Source: JACCVL01 sp038232655
GTDB lineage: Bacteria; Actinomycetota; Actinomycetes; Propionibacteriales; Nocardioidaceae
DNA length: 24,623 nucleotides
Assembly (NCBI GenBank): GCA_038232655.1
Contig: JBBSNM010000040.1
Location: 1 to 24,623 of the forward strand
Direction: 5' to 3'
Part shown: positions 9,556 to 15,679 of the stretch, one piece after another
Position numbering within the stretch: position 1 is the first letter of the stretch
Layout: each line of letters opens with the position of its first letter
Translations under genes and position numbers: made by a program
Notes under the pieces: generated by a model
What the model was told of the DNA's origin: nothing
What the model saw: the letters and a program-made list of their open reading frames with translations, nothing else
Database searches by the model: none

Positions 9556-10697
9556 ACCGGCCCGCTGCCGAGGCGGTCGTCGACCTCGACGCCATCGCTC
9601 ACAACGTCGCGCGGCTGCAGCAGGTCGCGGCCGGCGCGGCCCTGCTGGTGGTCGTCAAGGCCGACGGATACGGCCACGGCATGACGCCGGTGGCCCGCGC
9701 CGCCCGCGCCGCCGGTGCGGACTGGCTCGGCGTCGCCCTGCTGGACGAGGCGCTGGCGCTGCGCGCGGCCGGGGACACCGGTCGGCTGCTCTGCTGGCTG
9801 GCGGTGCCCGGTGCCAACTTCGCGGCCGTCATCGACGCCGACGTCGACGTCACCGCCTCCTCCCTCGCCCAGCTCGACGAGATCGCTGCCGCCGCGGACG
9901 GCGTGCGGCGACGCGCACGGCTGCACCTCAAGGTCGACACCGGCCTGTCGCGCAACGGCTGCCCCCCCGACGACTGGCCGCGGCTGGTTGAGGCGGCTGG
10001 GCGGCTGCAGCGCGGGGGTCGGGTCGAGGTGGTGGGGGTGTGGTCGCACCTGGCCTGCGCGGACGAGCCGGAGCACCCGGCCAACGACGCCCAGGAGCGG
10101 GTGTTCGACGAGTCACTGGACGTCGTGGCGGCCGCCGGCCTGACCCCGCCACTGGCGCATCTCGCGAACTCACCGGCCACGCTGACTCGTCCCAGCAGCC
10201 ACCGCGACCTCGTCCGTGTCGGGCTGGCCAGCTACGGCCTGTCGCCGGCACCTGCCGTCGGCTCGGCGCAAGACTTCGGGCTGCGGCCGGCAATGACGCT
10301 GCGCTCCCGGCTGGCGGCCGTCCGGCGAGTGCCGGCCGGCGCCGGGGTCTCGTACGGTCACACCCACGTGACCCAGCGGGCAACGACGCTCGGGTTGGTG
10401 CCGGTCGGTTACGGAGAGGGGATCGCGGTGTCGGCGAGCAACGCCGCACAGGTGTCGGTGCGCGGGCAGCGGTGTCCGCTGGTGGGTCGGGTGTGCATGG
10501 ACCAGTTCGTGGTCGACCTCGGAGCCGGTGCGGCCGCGTCGGCGACGCCGGGCGACGAGGTGGTGCTGTTCGGCCCCGGTGCTGCCGGCGAGCCGACCGC
10601 GCAGGACTGGGCGGAGGCCGGCGGCACCATCGTCTACGAGGTCGTCACCCGGCTCGGCGGTCGGCTGGGCCGCAGCTACCTCGGGGGGGTGCGATGA
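9552..10697 (+). CDS. alr: Alanine racemase
   Basis: Pyridoxal-phosphate enzyme converting L-alanine to D-alanine for peptidoglycan. The 381-residue product shows the cofactor lysine in VVVKADGYGHG (Lys36), LHLKVDTGLSRNG, HLANSPATL, the catalytic-tyrosine loop GAGVSYGHT (Tyr268), PVGYGEGI and the C-terminal VGRVCMDQFVVDLG. The open frame continues upstream into nnr, but the true start is the GTG at 9552 within the GTGA overlap with the nnr stop, giving an N-terminus VNRPAAEAVVDLDAIAHN as in homologues. The stop overlaps the next ATG. The order nnr-alr-hydrolase-tsaE is conserved in actinobacteria. Confidence 0.96.
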   Translation: MNRPAAEAVVDLDAIAHNVARLQQVAAGAALLVVVKADGYGHGMTPVARAARAAGADWLGVALLDEALALRAAGDTGRLLCWLAVPGANFAAVIDADVDVTASSLAQLDEIAAAADGVRRRARLHLKVDTGLSRNGCPPDDWPRLVEAAGRLQRGGRVEVVGVWSHLACADEPEHPANDAQERVFDESLDVVAAAGLTPPLAHLANSPATLTRPSSHRDLVRVGLASYGLSPAPAVGSAQDFGLRPAMTLRSRLAAVRRVPAGAGVSYGHTHVTQRATTLGLVPVGYGEGIAVSASNAAQVSVRGQRCPLVGRVCMDQFVVDLGAGAAASATPGDEVVLFGPGAAGEPTAQDWAEAGGTIVYEVVTRLGGRLGRSYLGGVR

Positions 10698-11737
10698 GCC
10701 GCTGGGTGCGCGCACTCGAGATCGGCGCCGCAGTCACCGGCGCCGCCGCGGCAGCTGGCGCCGCCGGACTGGCCGCGCAGCGCACTGTTGCCCGTGGCCG
10801 GGCCCGGCGCAGCACGCCGATGGGCTTCGGTTCGGTGCGCTCGGCCCCGCATACGGTGGTCGCCTCCGACGGGGTGGGGCTGCACGTCGAGGTCGACGAG
10901 GCCGACGCCGTCGGAGCCACCGAACCGACGTTGGTGTTTGTGCACGGCTGGCTGCTGACGATGGACTGCTGGCACTTCCAGCGGACCGAGCTGCGGGGCC
11001 AGCACCGGATGGTGTTCTACGACCAGCGTTCGCACGGCCGGTCCGATCGCTCCGACCCCGAGCACAGCACGCTGGAGCAGCTCGGCCACGACCTGGCCAC
11101 CGTGATCGAGGCGGTGGCACCCACCGGACCGCTGGTGCTGGTCGGGCACTCGATGGGTGGCATGACGCTGATGAGCCTGGCCGAGCAGCTGCCGGGGCTC
11201 ATCGCCGACCGGGTGGCCGGTGCTGCGTTCCTGGCGACCAGCGCCGGCCATGTCGGCCGGCTGCTGCCCGGCGCGCCCGGCAAGCTGCTCGACGGGCTGC
11301 AGCCGCTGCTGGTCGGGTCGCTGACCAAGCTGTCCGCGGTGGTCGACGCCGGGCGTCGCGGCAGCGCGTTCACGATGACCCGCCGACTCGCCTTCGGGGG
11401 ACCGGTGCCCGACTCGTACGTGGTGTTCGTTGACGACATGATCTCGGCCACGTCGTCACAGGTGATCTGGGACTTCGTGCCCGCGGTGCGGCTGCATCGT
11501 CGCTACCCGGCGCTGGCGGCGTTCGCCGGCGTCCCGGTGCTCGTCGTCGCCGGCGCCAACGATGCGATCCTGTCCGCAGGGCACACCGAGCGGCTGGCCC
11601 GCGAGCTGCCCGCCGCGCGGCTGCTGAGTGTCGCCGACGCCGGCCACCTGGTGATGCTGGAAAGGCCCGACGAGGTCAACAAGGCGCTGGTGGATCTGGT
11701 GGAGCGCGGGCGGGAGCCGGCGGTGCGTCGCCGGTGA
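10694..11737 (+). CDS. Alpha/beta hydrolase, membrane-anchored
   Basis: Alpha/beta-fold hydrolase of 347 residues with unknown substrate. A hydrophobic alanine-rich stretch at about residues 10-29, preceded by few charges, looks like an uncleaved membrane anchor. The fold markers are HGW at 84-86 (oxyanion region), YDQRSHGRSD at 109-118, the nucleophile elbow GHSMGG with Ser153, a late acid candidate in AGANDAI and the histidine in DAGHLVMLERPDEVN. The ATG overlaps the alr stop (ATGA). Related hydrolases sit between alr and tsaE in many actinobacteria, but I know of no established role. The stop overlaps the uracil-DNA glycosylase start. Confidence 0.88.
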   Translation: MSRWVRALEIGAAVTGAAAAAGAAGLAAQRTVARGRARRSTPMGFGSVRSAPHTVVASDGVGLHVEVDEADAVGATEPTLVFVHGWLLTMDCWHFQRTELRGQHRMVFYDQRSHGRSDRSDPEHSTLEQLGHDLATVIEAVAPTGPLVLVGHSMGGMTLMSLAEQLPGLIADRVAGAAFLATSAGHVGRLLPGAPGKLLDGLQPLLVGSLTKLSAVVDAGRRGSAFTMTRRLAFGGPVPDSYVVFVDDMISATSSQVIWDFVPAVRLHRRYPALAAFAGVPVLVVAGANDAILSAGHTERLARELPAARLLSVADAGHLVMLERPDEVNKALVDLVERGREPAVRRR

Positions 11738-12312
11738 ACGGCTGGGCCGCCCTCGCCGAGGAGATGGCCGGCTGCACCGCGTGCGGGCTGGCCGCTTCGC
11801 GTACGCAGGTCGTGCCGGGGGTGGCGCCGCCTGGTGCGCGGGTGCTGCTCGTGGGCGAGGCACCCGGTCGCGAGGAGGACGAGGGCGGGCTGCCGTTCGT
11901 CGGCAGGTCCGGCCGGCTGCTCGACGAGCTGCTCGCCGGCGCCGGACTGGGTCGCGCCGAGATCGCCATCGCGAACACCGTGAAGTGCCGTCCGCCCGCC
12001 AACCGCACCCCCACGAGGGCCGAGGCGGCGACCTGCCGGGGGTGGCTCGACCGGCAGCTGGTCCACGTGGACCCGGCGGTGGTGGTGACCCTGGGTGGCT
12101 CCGCGCTGGCCTGGGCGCTGGGCCCCGGTCGGCGGCTCCGCGACGAGCGCGGCCGCGTGCAGCGGCTCCGACTGCCCGGTCGCGACGAGCGGGCCTGCGA
12201 CCTCGTAGCCACCTACCACCCCGCCGCGGCGCTGCGCTTCGGGCCGGCCGGCGAGCCGCGGGCGGCGCTCGCGGCCGACCTGTTGCTGGCCGCCGGGCTG
12301 GTGGGCCGATGA
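11734..12312 (+). CDS. Family 4 (iron-sulfur) uracil-DNA glycosylase
   Basis: Predicted to excise uracil from DNA in base excision repair, which is useful in a GC-rich genome prone to cytosine deamination. The 192 residues carry the four cysteines expected to hold a 4Fe-4S cluster: Cys14 and Cys17 (CTAC), Cys85 (VKCRPP) and Cys101 (TCRGW). The active-site motif GEAPGREEDEGGLPFVGRSG is at 41-60 and the second motif appears as TYHPAA near residue 158. The extent matches family 4 enzymes. It sits between the hydrolase and the tsaE gene with four-base overlaps on both sides. This is not the usual place for it, and it has no obvious link with its neighbours. Confidence 0.9.
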   Translation: MNGWAALAEEMAGCTACGLAASRTQVVPGVAPPGARVLLVGEAPGREEDEGGLPFVGRSGRLLDELLAGAGLGRAEIAIANTVKCRPPANRTPTRAEAATCRGWLDRQLVHVDPAVVVTLGGSALAWALGPGRRLRDERGRVQRLRLPGRDERACDLVATYHPAAALRFGPAGEPRAALAADLLLAAGLVGR

Positions 12313-13322
12313 GGGCGCTGCACGTGGCCGAGGCGGGGCCCGACCAGGCAGCAGACGTCCTCACGGTCGTCCACCGAGCCTTCGGCGCCCGCCCCGCGCT
12401 CGACCCGCCGGGCACCGCGCTCGACGAGACCCACGAGTCGGTCGCCCAGACGTTGGCGACGGTCGGCGGCGTGCTCGTGCGCCGCAACGACGACCTGCCG
12501 GTCGGTGCGGTGCTGTTCGACACCTCCCGTCCCGGCCTGCTCGGCCTACGACGGGTGAGCGTCGACCCTGCGCACCAGGGGCACGGTGTCGCCTCGGCGA
12601 TGGTCGGGCTCGCCGAGGACGTGGCCGAGGAGCGCGGGCTCGACGCCGTCTGGCTGACCACCCGCCCCGAGCTGCCCGACAATCTGAGGTTCTGGCTGCG
12701 CCGGGGCTACGTCGAGGTCGCCCGTGCCGGTCCGTTGCTCGAGCTCGCCAAGGCGCTGTGGGTGGCGGTGCCGGTGCCCACGCCCGAGGACACGCGTGCG
12801 CTCGGAGGCCGGCTGGCGCGGCTGGTGCGGGCCGGCGACCTGCTGGTGCTGACCGGTGGGCTCGGCGCGGGCAAGACGACCCTCACCCAGGGCCTCGGTG
12901 CCGCGCTCGCGGTGCGGGGCGACGTGACCTCACCGACCTTCGTCATCGCGCGTGAGCACCGTGCAACCGGCGCCGGCCCCGGCCTGGTCCACGTCGACGC
13001 CTACCGTCTCGGCGGGGTGAGCGAGCTCGACGACCTCGACCTCGACTCGTCGCTGGCCGAGTCGGTCACGGTCGTCGAGTGGGGCGACGGGCTGGCCGAG
13101 CAGCTGGCCGAGGCCAGGCTGGACATCCGACTCGACCGGCTGGCCGACGGGGGGGAACGGGCGCTGGCTGCGGCCGGTCCCGATCGTGGCCGTCCGCAGC
13201 GGGTGGGCAACGAGAAACCGGAACTGGCCGACGGCGCCGAGGCACGCGTGGTCAGCGTGCGCCCGCACGGTGCTCGCTGGGCCACCGCGCGACTACGGTC
13301 GACCCTGCTCGCCGCTCGCTAG
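12309..13322 (+). CDS. tsaE: GNAT acetyltransferase fused to TsaE, tRNA t6A ATPase subunit
   Basis: A 337-residue two-domain protein. Residues 1 to about 150 form a GNAT acetyltransferase with the acetyl-CoA segment RRVSVDPAHQGHGVASAMVGL (81-101) and FWLRRGYVEV (128-137). Residues from about 155 form TsaE, the ATPase that drives the TsaB-TsaD complex making N6-threonylcarbamoyladenosine at position 37 of tRNA. TsaE markers are the Walker A loop GGLGAGKTT (183-191), TSPTFVI (207-213), HVDAYRL (228-234) and VVEWGD (255-260). Stand-alone TsaE is about 150-170 residues. No stop codon, start context or frame change separates the halves. The C-terminal 45 residues are poorly conserved. The ATG overlaps the glycosylase stop (ATGA). 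The GNAT substrate is unknown; the RimI-specific C-terminal sequence is not seen. Confidence 0.9.
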   Translation: MRALHVAEAGPDQAADVLTVVHRAFGARPALDPPGTALDETHESVAQTLATVGGVLVRRNDDLPVGAVLFDTSRPGLLGLRRVSVDPAHQGHGVASAMVGLAEDVAEERGLDAVWLTTRPELPDNLRFWLRRGYVEVARAGPLLELAKALWVAVPVPTPEDTRALGGRLARLVRAGDLLVLTGGLGAGKTTLTQGLGAALAVRGDVTSPTFVIAREHRATGAGPGLVHVDAYRLGGVSELDDLDLDSSLAESVTVVEWGDGLAEQLAEARLDIRLDRLADGGERALAAAGPDRGRPQRVGNEKPELADGAEARVVSVRPHGARWATARLRSTLLAAR

Positions 13323-13373
13323 CTTCGCGGTCCGCGAGGGTGGAAACCCAGCGCCGGTAGCGGGGGTCGCACC

Positions 13374-13379
13374 TAGGAT
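13374..13379 (+). promoter_or_regulatory. Predicted -10 element of leaderless tsaB promoter
   Basis: TAGGAT lies eight bases before the GTG start of tsaB, in the 65-base gap after the tsaE fusion gene. The -35 position has no good match. It is the same arrangement as upstream of glmS. Confidence 0.45.
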
Positions 13380-13387
13380 GGCGCGTC

Positions 13388-14065
13388 GTGCTGCTGCTCG
13401 CGCTCGACACCGCCACCCCCGCGGTGACCGTCGCCGTCCATGACGGGACCTCGGTGCTGGCCGCCGCGTCGAGCCTTGGCGCCCGCCGTCACGGTGAGCT
13501 GGTCGCGCCGACCGTGCAGCGGGTGCTCACCGAGGCCGGGGTCGCGCCCCGCGACCTCACCAGGATCGCCGTCGGCGTAGGGCCTGGTCCGTTCACCGGG
13601 TTGCGGGTCGGCCTGATGACGGCCCGCACGCTGGCGGTCGTGACCGGCGCCGAGGTGGTCGGGGTCTGCACGCTGGACATCTTGGCCAGGGCCGTCGTGA
13701 CCGAGCGCAGCGTCGGCGGCAGCCCGTTCGTGGTGGCCACCGACGCCCGTCGCAAAGAGGTGTACTGGGCCGGCTACGACGGCGACGGTCGGCGCACCGA
13801 GGGGCCACACGTCGACTCACCGACTGGTCTGGCTGACCGGCTGCCAGCCGGCTGCGTCGTCGTCGGTGGCGGTGGGCAGCTGTACGTCGACGTGCTGCCA
13901 GCTGCCCCCGGCCCGCGGGGCCCGGACGCCGGCGTGCTGGCGGCCGCCGTGGCTGCCGGCTCGGTGCCGTTGCTGCCGGCCGAGCCGCTGTACCTGCGCC
14001 GTCCCGACGTCACCGTCTCCAGCCAGCAGCCCCGTGCTGCAGCCCCGGACCGGGCGCTGCCGTGA
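13388..14065 (+). CDS. tsaB: TsaB, tRNA t6A37 synthesis subunit
   Basis: Non-catalytic partner that dimerises with TsaD in synthesis of N6-threonylcarbamoyladenosine on tRNA. The 225-residue product is of normal length. It opens LLLALDTATPAVTVAV, the ASKHA-fold phosphate-1-like motif of the family, then has RRHGELVAPTV and GVGPGPFTGLRVGLMTARTLA, the family signature, followed by VATDARRKEVYWAGY. The start is the GTG at 13388, next to a -10-like TAGGAT, consistent with leaderless translation. In most actinobacteria rimI and tsaD follow directly. Here the stop overlaps a 15-codon frame and then an acyltransferase gene, with tsaD 4.8 kb away. Confidence 0.93.
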   Translation: MLLLALDTATPAVTVAVHDGTSVLAAASSLGARRHGELVAPTVQRVLTEAGVAPRDLTRIAVGVGPGPFTGLRVGLMTARTLAVVTGAEVVGVCTLDILARAVVTERSVGGSPFVVATDARRKEVYWAGYDGDGRRTEGPHVDSPTGLADRLPAGCVVVGGGGQLYVDVLPAAPGPRGPDAGVLAAAVAAGSVPLLPAEPLYLRRPDVTVSSQQPRAAAPDRALP

Positions 14066-14109
14066 CCGCCGCCCCGGCCCGGGTCCCGCCGGCCGAGGTC
14101 GTACGGTGA
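14062..14109 (+). other. 15-codon open frame linking tsaB and the acyltransferase gene
   Basis: A GTG overlaps the tsaB stop as GTGA, the frame reads VTAAPARVPPAEVVR, and its TGA overlaps the GTG at 14106 as GTGA again. It may only serve to pass ribosomes from tsaB to the next gene. It occupies the slot where rimI normally lies, so it could also be what remains of that gene. Nothing shows that a peptide of this size is functional. Confidence 0.3.
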
Positions 14110-14912
14110 GCAGTGTGCGTGACCTGACCTATCCAGCGGTCGTCTTGGCCGCCAAGACGTCGTTCAAGCTGCTGGACCTGACCGTCGACGTGCACGGCGC
14201 CGAGAACGTCCCGCGTACCGGCGGCGCGGTGCTGGCGCTGAACCATGTCAGCTACGTCGACTTCATCCTTGGCGGGTTCGCCGCCCAGCCCAGCGACCGG
14301 CTGGTGCGCTTCATGGCCAAACGCGAACTGTTCACGCACCGGCTGGCCGGCCCGCTGATGCGCTCGCTGCACCACATCGAGGTCGACCGCGGCGACGGGC
14401 TGAAGTCGTTCGCCGAGGCGAACCGCTACCTGCGAGCGGGCGAGGTCGTCGGCATCTTCCCGGAGGCCACCATCAGCCGCGCGATGGAGCTCAAGGAGTT
14501 CAAGTCCGGCGCGCCGCGCCTCGCCGCGGACGTCGGGGTGCCGCTGGTGCCCGCCGTGCTGTGGGGCACGCAGCGGATGATGACCAAGGACCACCCCCGC
14601 GACTTCTCCCGCGGGCAGCACGTCGCGATCACTGTTGGAGAGCCGCTGCACCCGAGCGGCGACCGGCCGGTGGACGAGACCGCCGAGCTGAAGGCGTCGA
14701 TGGCGGTCCTGCTGGACGAGACGATCCGCCGATACCCCGACCCGCCCGACGGGCACTGGTGGGCGCCGGCGTCGTACGGGGGGACCGCGCCGACGCTGGA
14801 GCAGGCGGCCGTCCTGGACGCGGCCGAGAAGCGTGACCGCGCGAAGAGGTTCGTCGCCAAGGAGCGGGAGAAGCGAGCCAGGGCCGCGAACCGCCCGTGG
14901 AAGCGGTCCTGA
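14106..14912 (+). CDS. Lysophospholipid acyltransferase family protein (PlsC-like)
   Basis: Predicted membrane-associated acyltransferase that adds an acyl chain to a lysophospholipid or related glycerol-phosphate acceptor. The 268 residues hold the four PlsC-family blocks: ALNHVSYVDF with the HxxxxD pair (His, Asp), a middle block FMAKRELF, the FPEATISR block, and VPLVPAVLWG. A basic, lysine/arginine-rich tail of about 35 residues follows. I use the GTG at 14106, which has GAGG (14095-14098) seven bases upstream and overlaps the stop of the small frame before it. The GTG at 14115 is equally possible: TACGGT ends seven bases before it, as at the leaderless starts elsewhere in the window. The gene converges on the merR-type gene. 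Confidence 0.87.
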   Translation: MSSVRDLTYPAVVLAAKTSFKLLDLTVDVHGAENVPRTGGAVLALNHVSYVDFILGGFAAQPSDRLVRFMAKRELFTHRLAGPLMRSLHHIEVDRGDGLKSFAEANRYLRAGEVVGIFPEATISRAMELKEFKSGAPRLAADVGVPLVPAVLWGTQRMMTKDHPRDFSRGQHVAITVGEPLHPSGDRPVDETAELKASMAVLLDETIRRYPDPPDGHWWAPASYGGTAPTLEQAAVLDAAEKRDRAKRFVAKEREKRARAANRPWKRS

Positions 14913-14934
14913 CCCTGCTGGTGGGGAACCGAGC

Positions 14935-15348
14935 TCAGCTGCCTGGTGACGCGGCCTCGATGATCTGGCAGACGACCGCGGCCTCGCCGCGGCGCTGGCT
15001 GGTCCGGGCGACATCGCGGGCTCCGGCCAGGGTGCGCCGCAGCTGACGCAGGTCGGCCAGCTTGCGGTCGATCTCGGCGACGTGGTTGTCGAGCAGCTCG
15101 GTGACGCGCCCGCACGGGGCCGACTCCTGCCGCTGCAGGTCGATGACGTCCCGGATCTCGGCAAGCGTCAGGTCGAGCGCCTTGGCCTGGCGGATGAACC
15201 GCAGCACGTCCACGTCGTCGTCGGTGAAGTGCCGGTAGCCGGACGCGGTGCGCTCGGCCGGCGGCAGCAGCCCCTTGGCCTCCCACAACCGGACGGCCTT
15301 CGCGCTCACGCCCGCCGCACGGGCGGCGGCGCCCACCGTCATCGTCAT
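14935..15348 (-). CDS. MerR-family transcriptional regulator, metal-type
   Basis: Predicted metal-responsive activator of the divergent HMA/ATPase operon. The 137 residues comprise a MerR winged-helix domain (TVGAAARAAGVSAKAVRLWEAKGLLPPAERTASGYRHF, about 4-41), a dimerisation helix (VTELLDNHVAEIDRKLADLRQLRRTL) and a short C-terminal loop. Cys79 (APCGRV) is at the position where ZntR and MerR carry a metal-binding cysteine from the partner subunit. The loop has only one cysteine, Cys127 in VVCQIIEA; the earlier loop cysteine usual in the family is absent. The ATG at 15348 was taken; another ATG two codons in (15342) is possible. A TAAAGT (15385-15380) could be its own -10. It probably represses or activates from the operator at 15382-15400. 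Confidence 0.9.
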   Translation of the reverse strand: MTMTVGAAARAAGVSAKAVRLWEAKGLLPPAERTASGYRHFTDDDVDVLRFIRQAKALDLTLAEIRDVIDLQRQESAPCGRVTELLDNHVAEIDRKLADLRQLRRTLAGARDVARTSQRRGEAAVVCQIIEAASPGS

Positions 15349-15376
15349 GCCGCACCCGTTCGGTCGCTGCTCACCC

Positions 15377-15408
15377 TTGACTTTACCCCAGGGGAAAGGT
15401 TCTAGCGT
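15377..15408 (+). promoter_or_regulatory. MerR-type promoter/operator of the HMA-ATPase operon
   Basis: TTGACT (15377-15382) and TAGCGT (15403-15408) are separated by 20 bases, longer than the normal 17-18 and typical of promoters activated by MerR proteins through DNA distortion. In the spacer lies an inverted repeat, CTTTACCCC (15381-15389), a central A, and GGGGAAAGG (15391-15399), matching at seven of nine pairs. It lies between the divergent regulator and its predicted targets. The regulated gene begins about 50 bases downstream. Confidence 0.8.
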
Positions 15409-15457
15409 AGCTGTCGTCCCCGGGACGACCGGGCGTGGGACGAGCGGGAGGCAGTCG

Positions 15458-15679
15458 ATGGACACGCTGGAGCTGCAGGTGGGCGGGATGTCCTGCACGA
15501 GGTGCGAGGAGCGTCTGGGCAAGGCGCTGCGGCGCCTCGACGGGGTACGCGAGGTGCGGGCCGACCACACGACCGGGCGGGTCGAGGTCCGGTTAGGGAC
15601 GGGAGCCGCCGACCGGGCGGTGGTGGTCGAGCGGATCGAGAACGCCGGCTACGAGGTGGCCGGAGGCGCCGGGCCGTGA
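15458..15679 (+). CDS. Heavy-metal-associated domain protein (CopZ-like metallochaperone)
   Basis: A 73-residue protein made of a single HMA domain (ferredoxin-like fold) that probably binds a soft metal such as Cu(I) and hands it to the ATPase encoded next. The metal-binding motif is GGMSCTRCEERLGKAL with Cys13 and Cys16, followed by LDGVREVRADHTTGRVEVRLG and the C-terminal VVERIENAGYEV, all typical of the family. GGGAGG (15446-15451) lies six bases before the ATG and fixes the start. Its stop overlaps the GTG of the ATPase. The predicted promoter is the MerR-type element just upstream. Copper is the likely but unproven metal. Confidence 0.92.
   Translation: MDTLELQVGGMSCTRCEERLGKALRRLDGVREVRADHTTGRVEVRLGTGAADRAVVVERIENAGYEVAGGAGP

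Noticed and set aside
12309..12760. The GNAT half of the fusion as a relocated RimI
   Set aside because: RimI-type C-terminal sequence and the paired tyrosines are not seen. The segment FWLRRGYVEV is more like other GNATs. Kept only as a remote possibility.
13325..13337. Inverted repeat TCGCGG-T-CCGCGA between the tsaE fusion and tsaB
   Set aside because: Too short, with a one-base centre, and common by chance in GC-rich DNA. No evidence for a terminator or operator.
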